Of a stretch of 64,000 bases of DNA, positions 18,084 to 25,837 are shown piece after piece. Positions within the stretch are counted from its first letter, which is position 1, and the number at the start of each line of letters is the position of its first letter. The translations under genes were made by a program, and so were the position numbers. The notes under the pieces were generated by a model, which did no database searches, was not told the DNA's origin, and saw only the letters and a program-made list of their open reading frames with translations. Source of the stretch: JBKBRC01 sp046292345 (GTDB taxonomy: Bacteria; Bacteroidota; Rhodothermia; Rhodothermales; Rubricoccaceae); contig JBKBRC010000011.1 in NCBI GenBank assembly GCA_046292345.1, forward strand, positions 5,778 to 69,777. The letters are read 5' to 3'.

Positions 18084-19268
18084 ATGGATCTTGTGACCGC
18101 TTTTATGATCGCGATGGGGGCGGCGTTCTCCGCAACGCTGCTCGCCACGCCCGCATTCGCCCGGTGGGCCGTGCGACACGGCTGGATCGACCGGCCGGAC
18201 GCAGAGCGCAAGCGTCACGCCCGTCCGACGCCCGTCGGGGGTGGAGTGGCCATCGTGGCGGGGGTGCTGGCCGGGATGGCGGCGCTGGCCGCGCTGCCCG
18301 GGATTGCGCTGCCGTTCTCGCCGGCCGTGCTTCTCGGCGGAGTGCTGATCGTGCTGACCGGGCTACGCGACGACGCGCGCGGCGTGGGCTTCAAGTCCAA
18401 GTTTCTGGTCCAGATCATCGTGGCCTATGTGCTCATGGCCGGAGGCTACCGGCTCGACCCGACCGGCCTGCCCTTCGTGGGCGAGGACGCGTTTCAGCAC
18501 GCCCTCATCGCCATCCCACTGACGCTGCTCTGGATCGTAGGCGTGATCAACGCCGTCAACCTGACCGACGGCGCGGACGGGCTCGCGGCGGGCACCTCGA
18601 TGATCGGCTTTGCGGCACTCGCGGCGGTGTTCACGCTCGGGGGGCATCTGGGGCTTGCAGCCTGTGGGCTCGTCATTGCCGCGGCCCTCGCCGCGTTCCT
18701 GCGCTACAACACCAACCCGGCGTCCATCTTCATGGGGGACACGGGGAGCCTGTTCCTGGGCTACGCGCTCGCGGTGTACGGGCTCTCCGCGCGTACCCAT
18801 GCCGACCCCTGGCTTGCCATTGCCATTCCTGCCCTGGCGGCCGGCTTTCCGATCCTCGACACGGCACTCGCCTTTTTGCGCCGCGCCGTGCAGCGCCGGG
18901 CAATCTGCGCGCCTGACGCAGACCATATCCACCACCGCCTCATCCGGCGGATGAGCGTCCGCCGGAGCGTGGGCACGCTCTACGCGCTCTCCGGATGCTT
19001 CGGTTTGGCGGCCATTCTCATCAGCGTTTCCACACCGCGCACGGGCTTCGCGGTTGTCGCCACGATGGTCGGGGCAGCCGGGATGCTGGTCCACCAACTC
19101 GGCTACTTCCGACGCACGGCCGCAGATGAAAAGATCTTTTCTTCCGACGACTCGTTGATTTCCGAGCCCGGCGTGCCGATGCCAGTGGCCCCGGGATCCA
19201 GCGTGGATCACATTCTGATGCCGCCCCCCGTGCCGGCCTCTCCGCCGGCGGGCCCCGTTGCCGCCTGA
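18084..19268 (+). CDS. WecA/TagO-type undecaprenyl-phosphate sugar-1-phosphate transferase
   Basis: A 394-residue polytopic membrane protein of the MraY/WecA family with about ten helices. Active-site motifs are present: RKRHARPTPVGGGVAI, the first Asp pair in GLRDDARGVG, NAVNLTDGADGLAAG, FMGDTGSLFLGY and the cytoplasmic HIHHRLIRRM loop typical of UDP-HexNAc-1-P transferases. It loads the first sugar onto undecaprenyl phosphate and starts polysaccharide repeat-unit synthesis. The lasso B1 gene begins only 20 bp after its stop. Confidence 0.93.
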   Translation: MDLVTAFMIAMGAAFSATLLATPAFARWAVRHGWIDRPDAERKRHARPTPVGGGVAIVAGVLAGMAALAALPGIALPFSPAVLLGGVLIVLTGLRDDARGVGFKSKFLVQIIVAYVLMAGGYRLDPTGLPFVGEDAFQHALIAIPLTLLWIVGVINAVNLTDGADGLAAGTSMIGFAALAAVFTLGGHLGLAACGLVIAAALAAFLRYNTNPASIFMGDTGSLFLGYALAVYGLSARTHADPWLAIAIPALAAGFPILDTALAFLRRAVQRRAICAPDADHIHHRLIRRMSVRRSVGTLYALSGCFGLAAILISVSTPRTGFAVVATMVGAAGMLVHQLGYFRRTAADEKIFSSDDSLISEPGVPMPVAPGSSVDHILMPPPVPASPPAGPVAA

Positions 19269-19288
19269 CCCCCTTCGCTCTACCGCTC

Positions 19289-19582
19289 ATGCTCTCTGCC
19301 GACACTTGTCTCGTAGCCGTAGACCACATCGCCACCGCGGACCTCGGCGGCGAAGCCGTCGTCTTGGACGCCGAAGCGGGGCGGTACTTCGGGCTGAATG
19401 AAGTAGCTGCCCGTATCCTGCGTCTCGTCAGTGAACCGCGCTCGATCGCGGAAATAGAGGCGGTGCTCCTGAGCGAGTACGACGTCGAGCCGGAGCGGCT
19501 GCGCGCAGACCTGATGGTCTTCGTACAGCAGATGGCCGAGCGGCGCCTGATCAAGGTTCACCATGCCACCCCGGCGGCTTAA
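19289..19582 (+). CDS. Lasso peptide RRE protein (B1, PqqD-like)
   Basis: A 97-residue winged-helix protein of the PqqD/RiPP recognition element family. Typical features are VVLDAEAGRYFGLNEVAARILRLV and the C-terminal helix VFVQQMAERRLIKV. In split lasso systems the RRE binds the precursor leader and presents it to the B2 protease. It overlaps B2 by 20 bp and is 20 bp from the WecA gene, so it is probably cotranscribed with both. Confidence 0.9.
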   Translation: MLSADTCLVAVDHIATADLGGEAVVLDAEAGRYFGLNEVAARILRLVSEPRSIAEIEAVLLSEYDVEPERLRADLMVFVQQMAERRLIKVHHATPAA

Positions 19583-20021
19583 CCGGCGCCTTCCGACGCG
19601 CAAGGCGCTCGCGCCGATCAACGTAGCCGTGGGTGCGCAGGTGGCCGCGGGCATGGCCGCAGCATGGGTCGCACTTCGGGTGCTGCCTTACCCGAAAGTG
19701 CTGCGCCTGTTCGAGCCGCGCATCCCGCCGCGCACACGGGCCCGGGCCTACCGGACGCGCGTGCTGCGCGCGGCGTCGCTGATCGGTCCCTGGATGTTTG
19801 GCCAGAAGCCGTGCCTGCCGCAGGCGCTGGCGACGCGCTGGCTGCTCGGCCGTGCCGGTTATCCCTCCACGCTTCGCATCGGGGTGTCCACGGAGCGGGA
19901 GCGTGACGCGGCGCTCGCGCACGCCTGGCTCGAGGCCGACGGCCGGATCATTCTTGGCTACATGCCCGGTTGGCGCTTCCTGCCGTTCGAGCCGCTGCGA
20001 GCCCCGCGACCCAGCGTATGA
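19563..20021 (+). CDS. Lasso peptide leader peptidase (B2, transglutaminase-like)
   Basis: A 152-residue transglutaminase-fold cysteine protease. The catalytic Cys84 lies in QKPCLPQALATRWLL, His120 in LAHAWLEADG and Asp126 just after it, matching the Cys-His-Asp triad of lasso B2 proteins. It cleaves the leader after the residue following the conserved Thr. Its TGA overlaps the cyclase ATG (ATGA at 20018-20021), so the two are translationally coupled. Length is normal for a stand-alone B2. Confidence 0.92.
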   Translation: MPPRRLNRRLPTRKALAPINVAVGAQVAAGMAAAWVALRVLPYPKVLRLFEPRIPPRTRARAYRTRVLRAASLIGPWMFGQKPCLPQALATRWLLGRAGYPSTLRIGVSTERERDAALAHAWLEADGRIILGYMPGWRFLPFEPLRAPRPSV

Positions 20022-22117
20022 GCGCTTTCGTCGGTTGTGGCTTTTTCGACGGCCGCGACGCCTGCGAGGAGGACCTGGTGCGCATGGTGCGCACGATGGC
20101 GCATCGCGCGCCCGACCGTGAGAGCGCATGGGCCGGAGGCCCCGTGGGGATGGCCCACCGAGCGCTCTGGGTGACGCCCGAGTCCGTCCACGAGCGCTAT
20201 CCGGTGACGTACGGCGTCGCCGGCGAGCGCCTCCTCCTCGTCGCCGACGCGCGGCTCGACAACCGGCCGGCGCTGCTGGACGCGCTTGCCGGGCGCGTCG
20301 CGCTCGTGGCCGCGCCTCGGGGCGGGATCGTCACCGATGCAGAGATCCTGCTCGCGGCCTACCTCGAGTGGGGCGACGCGTGCGCGGAAAAGCTCCGAGG
20401 CGACTTCGCGTTCGCGATCTGGGACGAGGCCGCCGAGACGCTTTTCGCCGCGCGCGACGCGTTCGGCGTGCGTCCGTTCTACTACGCGCACGAGCCGGGG
20501 AGGCATCTGTTCTTCGCCTCCGAAGCGAAAGCCATTCTGGCCTCCGGCGTCGTCCCGCCTGATCTCGACGAGATCAACGCCGCCTTTTTGATGGCGGGGT
20601 GCCGCGAAGACGTGACGCGCACGTTCTACGAGCACATCAAGTCCCTGCCCGGGGGGTTTGCGCTTCGTGCAGGCCCTGACGCTGCAACTGTTCGGCGCTT
20701 CTTCGCCCTGCGTCCGGCTTCGGTGCCAGCCGATCTGGACGACGAAGCCTACGCAGAAGGGCTCCGTGTGGCTTTCACGCAGGCTGTCCGCTGCCGCATC
20801 CGGAGCGTCTTCCCGGTCAGCACACAGCTCAGCGGCGGCCTAGACTCCACGGCCGTCGCCTGCGTCGCCCGCGACCTTCTCCGCGAAACCCAGGACGATC
20901 CGCGCATCACGGCCTTCACCCTGGCCTTTGACCGCTTCGCCGGGTCAGACGAGCGCAAGTTCGCGCTCGCCGCTGTGGCCCAGGGCGGACTGGACTACCA
21001 CCCGGTGCCTGCAGACGACCTCGGTCCGCTCCACAACCTGACCGAGGTCTACGAGCACCTCGACGACGGGCTCGTCGGGGGAACGCAGCATCTCGTCTGG
21101 GCGGCGCTCAAAGCGGCGCGCGCGGCGCGCGCGCGCGTCGTGCTCGACGGCGTCGACGGCGACACGGTGATCGGGCACGGATTCCAGCGGCTCGAGGCGC
21201 TGGCCCGCCAGGGCCAGTGGCGGGCCTTCGGGAGAGTCGCCGACGCGCTGGCTGCGCGCTATGCCCACGCCGAGCATTACCAGGGCTTTCAGCGAACGTT
21301 CAGGACGCGGGCCGTGATGTTCGGGCACTACGGCCGCGCCGCCCTCGATGACCTCGCGGAGCGCGGCCCCCTCTGGACGTACCTCCGGCAACTGCGCCAG
21401 GCCTCGCGCTACGCCGGTGCCAGGGCGCAGCGGGAGTTCCGGCGCGTGCGGTTCCGTCTGCTGCGCCCCCGCTTTCTGCGCCGCCGGACGCCTGCGTCGC
21501 CCGAGTCGCCTGTCAGCGCCCGGCTGAAAGAATCCGTGCTCAAGCCGGAGGCGGTCGCCCGCCTGGATCTGAGGCAGCGCCTTTCCCTTTTCTCCGATCC
21601 GAGTGCCGAGCTGGGGCTACGAGACCTCCGCGAGCAGCAGATAGCGGTGCTTCAGCAGGGTAGCTTTGCATACTCGATGGGGCTCGTCACGCAGGTGGCC
21701 GCGACGCTGCAGCTCGAGATCGTGCACCCGTTTCTGGATCTCACGCTGATCGAGTACGCCCTGGCTCTTCCGGAGGAGCAGAGCCTGCGGGACGGATGGA
21801 CGCGCGCCGTGTTCCGGTTCGCCATGCGCCACACGATGCCCCCGGAGGTGACATGGCGCGTCGGGAAAGCGGACATGACCGAACCCACGGCCGCCCGCCG
21901 CCTGGTCCGCGGCGCGGACGCGGTCTCGCTCGACGGCCTGCTCGCGCGGCTGGCCGACGAGGATGCGATGTACCGCGTTCTGGAAGCGCCCGGCGCACAC
22001 TCTGACGTGGAGACGATGTGCGCCTCGGCAGCCTACACCCTCGCGCAAGCCTTCGAAGCCGCCTCGCGGCGCGCCGAACGGCTACGCGAGCACGTCTCGG
22101 CGTCCGGCACATGCTGA
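20018..22117 (+). CDS. Lasso peptide cyclase (C, asparagine-synthetase-like)
   Basis: A 699-residue homologue of asparagine synthase B. The N-terminal glutamine-amidotransferase-like domain (about 1-210) starts MSAFVG, with Ser where Asn synthases have the nucleophilic Cys2, so it should not use glutamine. The C-terminal AsnB domain has the ATP-binding loop TQLSGGLDSTAVA (about 269-281). Lasso cyclases adenylate an Asp/Glu side chain of the core and close the macrolactam on the core N-terminus. The start at 20018 overlaps the B2 stop. It is slightly longer than many lasso cyclases (about 600). Confidence 0.92.
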   Translation: MSAFVGCGFFDGRDACEEDLVRMVRTMAHRAPDRESAWAGGPVGMAHRALWVTPESVHERYPVTYGVAGERLLLVADARLDNRPALLDALAGRVALVAAPRGGIVTDAEILLAAYLEWGDACAEKLRGDFAFAIWDEAAETLFAARDAFGVRPFYYAHEPGRHLFFASEAKAILASGVVPPDLDEINAAFLMAGCREDVTRTFYEHIKSLPGGFALRAGPDAATVRRFFALRPASVPADLDDEAYAEGLRVAFTQAVRCRIRSVFPVSTQLSGGLDSTAVACVARDLLRETQDDPRITAFTLAFDRFAGSDERKFALAAVAQGGLDYHPVPADDLGPLHNLTEVYEHLDDGLVGGTQHLVWAALKAARAARARVVLDGVDGDTVIGHGFQRLEALARQGQWRAFGRVADALAARYAHAEHYQGFQRTFRTRAVMFGHYGRAALDDLAERGPLWTYLRQLRQASRYAGARAQREFRRVRFRLLRPRFLRRRTPASPESPVSARLKESVLKPEAVARLDLRQRLSLFSDPSAELGLRDLREQQIAVLQQGSFAYSMGLVTQVAATLQLEIVHPFLDLTLIEYALALPEEQSLRDGWTRAVFRFAMRHTMPPEVTWRVGKADMTEPTAARRLVRGADAVSLDGLLARLADEDAMYRVLEAPGAHSDVETMCASAAYTLAQAFEAASRRAERLREHVSASGTC

Positions 22118-22299
22118 TCCCGGGCCGCCCATCACGGGGCTCCTGAAGTATTTGCATCGTAACGAAGTAAGGGCCTGGACGGCTACGCACGGCGCGTGGC
22201 GGCCGATGTGTTCCCTGCGGGGCGACGGTGCGCTCCTGCCCCGGCCAGGTCGGCGGGGCGGGGTAGGCGTGCCGCCGCATCCACCACAGGGCACCAACC

Positions 22300-22494
22300 A
22301 TGAAGGAATACGCCGCTCCCCGGGTCGTCAACCTCGGCGACATCCGTGCGCTCACGGGCCTTTTCGGCACCTCGTCGCGTCCTGACGTACTCGTCAATCC
22401 ACAAGGGCAGATCGTAGAGCGTGGAACGAGCTCCCTCGACGCGTGCCCGACGCAGCATCCTGGACCGGAAGGGACGTGCGCCGAGGGGCGCTGA
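22300..22494 (+). CDS. Lasso precursor peptide A1
   Basis: 64 residues. The 20-residue leader (MKEYAAPRVVNLGDIRALTG) has Tyr4, Pro7, Gly13 and Thr19, i.e. -17, -14, -8 and -2 from a core starting at Leu21. The core begins LFGTSSRPD, so Leu1 to Asp9 could close a 9-residue ring. The tail keeps VLVN, GT, DACPT and Cys60 of its paralogues but ends CAEGR rather than NP. It is the most divergent of the five copies and the first after the cyclase gene. No Shine-Dalgarno site is seen. Confidence 0.88.
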   Translation: MKEYAAPRVVNLGDIRALTGLFGTSSRPDVLVNPQGQIVERGTSSLDACPTQHPGPEGTCAEGR

Positions 22495-22795
22495 CATTCC
22501 CCGGCCTGGAAGAGGATCTCGCTCTGGCCTCACAGAGACGCTTGCAGACACTCTTGAGACTCTCTCGGTGGGAATCCGCCATGCCGGAGGCAGGGAGGCG
22601 CCGGAAGGCATATGCTGGATGAGCCACGCGGAGCATGGCCAGAATCATAGACATGTCCTGGGGAAAAGTCCTTCCCTGGGGGAAGTCCTCACGTTGGAAG
22701 CAGTCCTCCGTTTTCCTCACCGCCCTGCGCCTTTCTGCGGGTAGCTCGCGCCATGGTGCAGTCAGGGTCTGCCGGGCCTTGCCTCGTGGAGAGCC
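22495..22795. other. Spacer between precursors A1 and A2
   Basis: 301 bp without a convincing gene or terminator. It probably holds the A2 promoter. A GGAG sequence lies just upstream of the A2 ATG. Confidence 0.4.
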
Positions 22796-22990
22796 ATGAA
22801 AGCCTACCTTGCACCGAAAATCACCGAGCTCGGCGACGTACAGCAGCTGACCGGTCTCTTTGGCAGCTCCCGTGAGCAGGACGTGCTCGTCAACCCCAAC
22901 GGAGCCGTCGTGCAACGGGGCACCGGCTCGATCGACGCCTGCCCGACGCGTTCTCCTTTCCCAGGGGGGGGCTGCGAGATCAACCCCTGA
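22796..22990 (+). CDS. Lasso precursor peptide A2
   Basis: 64 residues aligning gaplessly with A1, A3, A4 and A5. The leader is MKAYLAPKITELGDVQQLTG. The core begins LFGSSREQD (candidate ring Leu1-Asp9), then DVLVNPNGAVVQRGTGSID and ACPTRSPFPGGGCEINP with Cys49 and Cys60. The sequence GGAGAGCC before the ATG offers a weak ribosome site. The stop codon lies inside the first unit of a 17-bp direct repeat. Confidence 0.9.
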   Translation: MKAYLAPKITELGDVQQLTGLFGSSREQDVLVNPNGAVVQRGTGSIDACPTRSPFPGGGCEINP

Positions 22991-23009
22991 AAGAGATCAA
23001 CCCCTGAAA
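22976..23009. repeat. 17-bp tandem repeat spanning the A2 stop codon
   Basis: Two exact copies of gagatcaacccctgaaa; the A2 TGA (22988-22990) is in copy 1, and copy 2 duplicates the last codons and stop. Confidence 0.95.
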
Positions 23010-23308
23010 AGTAGAGGCGGACGTCGGAGGTTGATGGTGGGGGCTCCTGAAGCCACGCCTTCCGGACGTGCGCTGGCGCAGAGCTTCTTTGATTTCGGGC
23101 CCGGGGTGCAAAAGACAGAGATCATAGCGAGACTGCGCTGCGCAGACCGCTCCGTGGAGCAGGTCGCGGATAATGCAGCTTGCGCCGCGTGGCGTACGGG
23201 AAGGCGGATCCTCCATGAATGGCAGGGCATAAACTTTTTCAGTAAAGAGGTTTGTGCCCCTGACGTAGGGGAAGCCTCGTCTTCTCTCCCTTCATTCCTA
23301 GTTGAGCC
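22991..23308. other. Spacer between precursors A2 and A3
   Basis: 318 bp. It contains the second unit of the 17-bp repeat and no convincing gene. A locally AT-rich stretch near 23225-23255 is a plausible promoter area for A3. Confidence 0.4.
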
Positions 23309-23503
23309 ATGAAGAACTACACCACTCCTCAGATTGCCGAGCTCGGCGACGTGCAGCAGCTGACCGGCATCTTCGGCAGCTCTGCCGAGCCGGATGTGCT
23401 CGTCAACCCCAACGGCGCCGTCGTGCAGACCGGCACGGGCTCGATCGACGCCTGCCCGACGCAGAACCCGGAGCCCGGTGAGCCTTGCGTCATCAACCCC
23501 TGA
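23309..23503 (+). CDS. Lasso precursor peptide A3
   Basis: 64 residues. The leader (MKNYTTPQIAELGDVQQLTG) is identical to those of A4 and A5. The core begins IFGSSAEPD (candidate ring Ile1-Asp9), followed by VLVNPNGAVVQTGTGSID and ACPTQNPEPGEPCVINP. The first 75 nt are identical to A4, indicating recent duplication. The final codons and stop form the first unit of an 18-bp tandem array that runs into an assembly gap. Confidence 0.92.
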   Translation: MKNYTTPQIAELGDVQQLTGIFGSSAEPDVLVNPNGAVVQTGTGSIDACPTQNPEPGEPCVINP

Positions 23504-23666
23504 GTGCTCTGGAACCCCTGAGTGCTCTGGNNNNNNNNNNNNNNNNNNNNNNNNNNNNNNNNNNNNNNNNNNNNNNNNNNNNNNNNNNNNNNNNNNNNNN
23601 NNNNNNNNNNNNNNNNNNNNNNNNNNNNNNAACCCCTGAGTGCTCTGGAACCCCTGAGTGCTCTGG
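23495..23666. repeat. 18-bp tandem array interrupted by assembly gap
   Basis: Unit aacccctgagtgctctgg: two copies before (23495-23530) and two after (23631-23666) a run of 100 N at 23531-23630. The first unit contains the A3 stop codon. The array is probably longer than assembled. Confidence 0.95.
23531..23630. other. Assembly gap (100 N)
   Basis: Exactly 100 N, flush with whole repeat units on both sides; the length is a placeholder, so the true distance between A3 and A4 is unknown. Confidence 0.99.
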
Positions 23667-23697
23667 TCTGGAAGCGGTCTTTCCAGGCCGCCAGCGG

Positions 23698-23722
23698 AGG
23701 GCCCGCATGCTGTGCGGGCCTT
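23698..23722 (+). terminator. Hairpin downstream of A3 array
   Basis: Arms agggcccgca / tgcgggcctt (10 bp, one G-T pair) with a 5-base loop. There is no T-run, so it is either a weak terminator or an mRNA 3' stabiliser. Confidence 0.5.
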
Positions 23723-23735
23723 CCGTGTCTATACG

Positions 23736-23772
23736 GGAGATGTATGTATATATAATGTATGTATATATATGG
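23736..23772. promoter_or_regulatory. AT-rich TA-repeat island upstream of A4
   Basis: About 35 bp of alternating T/A with the motif atgtatgtatata present twice, in otherwise GC-rich DNA. It could be an easily melted promoter or regulatory element for A4, about 310 bp upstream of its ATG. It could equally be a simple-sequence tract of no function. Confidence 0.35.
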
Positions 23773-24081
23773 GATGCCTTAAAGCGCACCAAGGTGCGTT
23801 ACGCTAGGGCCGTTTACGGAGTAGCGGAAGCATCTGGCGGGTAAGAGCTAGCCGAGGGGGCGTCTGCGAGGGGGCGTCTGAAGGATGGGTGGATCTGAAG
23901 TGCGAGGTGCGTTTCAGGCATGGCGCACGCGGTAAGCGCCACTCGGCGCACTCTGGCTGCTACCGTCCGGGGAGAACGCACACCTATACTTGGCACCGCA
24001 GCTGAGAGGTCGCTCCCGTACTGCGCGCAAGCCCTTCTCGTTGCCTTTGCCTTCTCTCTCCATCCTCACCCAAGGACACTC

Positions 24082-24276
24082 ATGAAGAACTACACCACTC
24101 CTCAGATTGCCGAGCTCGGCGACGTGCAGCAGCTGACCGGCATCTTCGGCAGCTCTGCCCAGCAGGATGTACTCGTCAATCAGAACGGCGAGGTCGTGCA
24201 GACCGGCACGGGCTCGATCGATGCCTGCCCGACGCAGAACCCCGGCCCCGGTGGCCGGTGCATCGTCAACCCCTGA
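24082..24276 (+). CDS. Lasso precursor peptide A4
   Basis: 64 residues starting at ATG 24082, with AAGGA 5 nt upstream as a ribosome site. An in-frame extension to 23920 is rejected because only the short form aligns with its paralogues. Leader MKNYTTPQIAELGDVQQLTG; the core begins IFGSSAQQD (candidate ring Ile1-Asp9). The tail VLVNQNGEVVQTGTGSID and ACPTQNPGPGGRCIVNP retains Cys49 and Cys60. A hairpin follows the stop. Confidence 0.92.
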   Translation: MKNYTTPQIAELGDVQQLTGIFGSSAQQDVLVNQNGEVVQTGTGSIDACPTQNPGPGGRCIVNP

Positions 24277-24301
24277 GCATGCCTGACAGGCGCTCGGTCT
24301 C

Positions 24302-24338
24302 AAGCCGGGGAGGTGCAGTCCTTGTGCTTCCCCGGCTT
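24302..24338 (+). terminator. Hairpin downstream of A4
   Basis: Perfect 10-bp arms aagccgggga / tccccggctt with a 17-base loop, 25 bp after the A4 stop. Only a short T stretch follows, so termination strength is uncertain. Confidence 0.55.
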
Positions 24339-24537
24339 TCTCGTCGGGGAAGAGGCTGCTGCGAGGCTGCTGCGAAGAGGGATGACTCAGTCAGACTGCG
24401 CCGCAGGGCGCACATGTGCGAGGGCAACCATCTTTGAGTACAGGCGTACTTTGAATTGCATGAAAAGGCGGGTCTCGCTTGGCCACGCGCTCTGAGCCTG
24501 CCCGTTCTCCAGAACACCAACTTCCCTGGAGGGAGCC

Positions 24538-24732
24538 ATGAAGAACTACACCACTCCTCAGATCGCCGAGCTTGGCGACGTGCAGCAGCTGACCGGCCTC
24601 TTCGGCAGCTCCACCCGCGTTGACGTGCTCGTCAACCCCAACGGAAATGTCGTGCAGCGCGGCACGGGCTCGATCGACGCCTGCCCGACGCAGAACCCGG
24701 CTCCGGGTGGACAGTGCATCGTCCGCCCCTGA
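24538..24732 (+). CDS. Lasso precursor peptide A5
   Basis: 64 residues preceded by a good ribosome site (GGAGG, 5-nt spacing). Leader identical to A3 and A4. The core begins LFGSSTRVD (candidate ring Leu1-Asp9), then VLVNPNGNVVQRGTGSID and ACPTQNPAPGGQCIVRP. It is the last precursor and lies 115 bp before the kinase gene, with a strong hairpin between them. Confidence 0.92.
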   Translation: MKNYTTPQIAELGDVQQLTGLFGSSTRVDVLVNPNGNVVQRGTGSIDACPTQNPAPGGQCIVRP

Positions 24733-24768
24733 GGCCTTACAGGTTCTCTCGTAGGTGGTTGACCGCTG

Positions 24769-24804
24769 CTCGGGGGGCTCGTGCTACGGTGCGGGCCCCC
24801 CGAG
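24769..24804 (+). terminator. Hairpin between A5 and the kinase gene
   Basis: Perfect 10-bp GC-rich arms ctcggggggc / gccccccgag with a 16-base loop, 36 bp after the A5 stop. It may limit read-through from highly expressed precursors into the tailoring and export genes. Confidence 0.6.
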
Positions 24805-24847
24805 TCCGTACGTAGCTTGCCTTCGTTATCTCAACCCGAGGACGCCC

Positions 24848-25750
24848 ATGCGCTGTTACACCGCCTTCGGACTGCGCATCGCGTCTGACTGGCCGCTCGA
24901 CGAACTGGCTCCGGCTGCAGACGGGCCCTGCGACGTGCGCATCACGCGGCGGCGGATCGAACCTGACGAGGAGTGGCTCTCAGAAGACGGGCAGCACATC
25001 GTCGCGTACTACTTCGACCAGGCCGTCTTCCTCGTCCTTGGCGGACGTGAGATCGTGGTGGACATCCGGAAGGAAGTCCCGGACGAAGACATCAAGGCGC
25101 GCCTGCTGGGAGAGATGATGGCGGGCATCATGCGCCAGCGCGGCTGGCTCGTACTACACGCCTCCGCCGTGTCCGACGGCGTGCGCGCCGTGGCGATCCT
25201 GGGAGAGTCCGGATGGGGCAAGTCTACGCTCGTGGAGTACCTTTGCCAGCAGGGATATGGACTCGTGACCGATGACGTCATGCCGGTCGACCTTTCTGGC
25301 CCCGCACCGGTCGTGATTCCGTCGTACGCGCAGATTCGCCTGCGCCCGGATGCGGCCGAGCGCCTCGTGCCCCACGCCTCCGAGGTGCTCGTGCCCATTG
25401 AGCGGAACGGCTTCAAGCAGGCGCGCAACGGCGTCAGGATGGCCGCCAGGGCCGTGCCGCTCGCCGCGGTGCTGTTCCTCCAGCCCCACTTCGACGAAGA
25501 GACCGCGCTCGTAGAGATCGCGCCCACCGAGGCGCTCATGCGCACCATCGCGCACACGCGCGCCAAAAACCTGATTCACACCAACGCGCAGCCCTTGCTC
25601 AAAGAGCACCTGGCCCAGTGCCACCGGCTGCTGCGCGACCTCCCGTGCCGTGTGCTGACCCGCCGCCGTGGGTTCGATGCGCTGCCCGAGTACGAACGGG
25701 AAATCGGACGCTTCCTCGGGGCCGCGTCCAGGCAGCCGGCAGCCGTTTGA
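24848..25750 (+). CDS. HPr-kinase-like lasso accessory kinase
   Basis: A 300-residue protein related to HPr kinase/phosphorylase. The N-terminal domain (about 1-95) is poorly conserved. The kinase core contains LVLHASAV (His104), Walker A GESGWGKST (about 119-127) and a TDD motif (141-143). Homologues in lasso clusters (the paeninodin type) phosphorylate the C-terminal Ser of the precursor. Here none of the five precursors ends in Ser, so the target must differ or the enzyme has another role. The ATG at 24848 is chosen; an upstream in-frame ATG lies in the hairpin region. Confidence 0.85.
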   Translation: MRCYTAFGLRIASDWPLDELAPAADGPCDVRITRRRIEPDEEWLSEDGQHIVAYYFDQAVFLVLGGREIVVDIRKEVPDEDIKARLLGEMMAGIMRQRGWLVLHASAVSDGVRAVAILGESGWGKSTLVEYLCQQGYGLVTDDVMPVDLSGPAPVVIPSYAQIRLRPDAAERLVPHASEVLVPIERNGFKQARNGVRMAARAVPLAAVLFLQPHFDEETALVEIAPTEALMRTIAHTRAKNLIHTNAQPLLKEHLAQCHRLLRDLPCRVLTRRRGFDALPEYEREIGRFLGAASRQPAAV

Positions 25751-25761
25751 GCCCGGCTGTC

Positions 25762-25818
25762 GAACTTGAGTCTGACCCCTGAACTTGAGTCTGACCCCTG
25801 AACTTGAGTCTGCCCCCG
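25762..25818. repeat. 19-bp tandem repeat, 3 copies, between kinase and ABC genes
   Basis: Two exact copies of gaacttgagtctgacccct and a third copy with changes in its last bases. It starts 12 bp after the kinase stop codon and ends about 20 bp before the ABC start. Confidence 0.95.
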
Positions 25819-25837
25819 AGCGGCCGATCCCCGTTCC

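Noticed and set aside
22495..23308. Additional small precursor-like genes in the spacers
   Set aside because: No further YxxP...G...T leader pattern was found in any frame of the readable spacers.
23485..23844. Open frames running through the N gap
   Set aside because: They consist of unknown bases plus repeat units and have no real support.
23920..24081. N-terminal extension of precursor A4
   Set aside because: Only the form starting at 24082 aligns with the other four precursors and has a ribosome site.
22300..24732. Alternative lasso core starting near residue 40-42 (GTGSID segment)
   Set aside because: It would place the first acidic residue at position 6-8 and leave the leader far longer than the conserved Tyr/Pro/Gly/Thr spacing allows; the core at residue 21 fits all five peptides.
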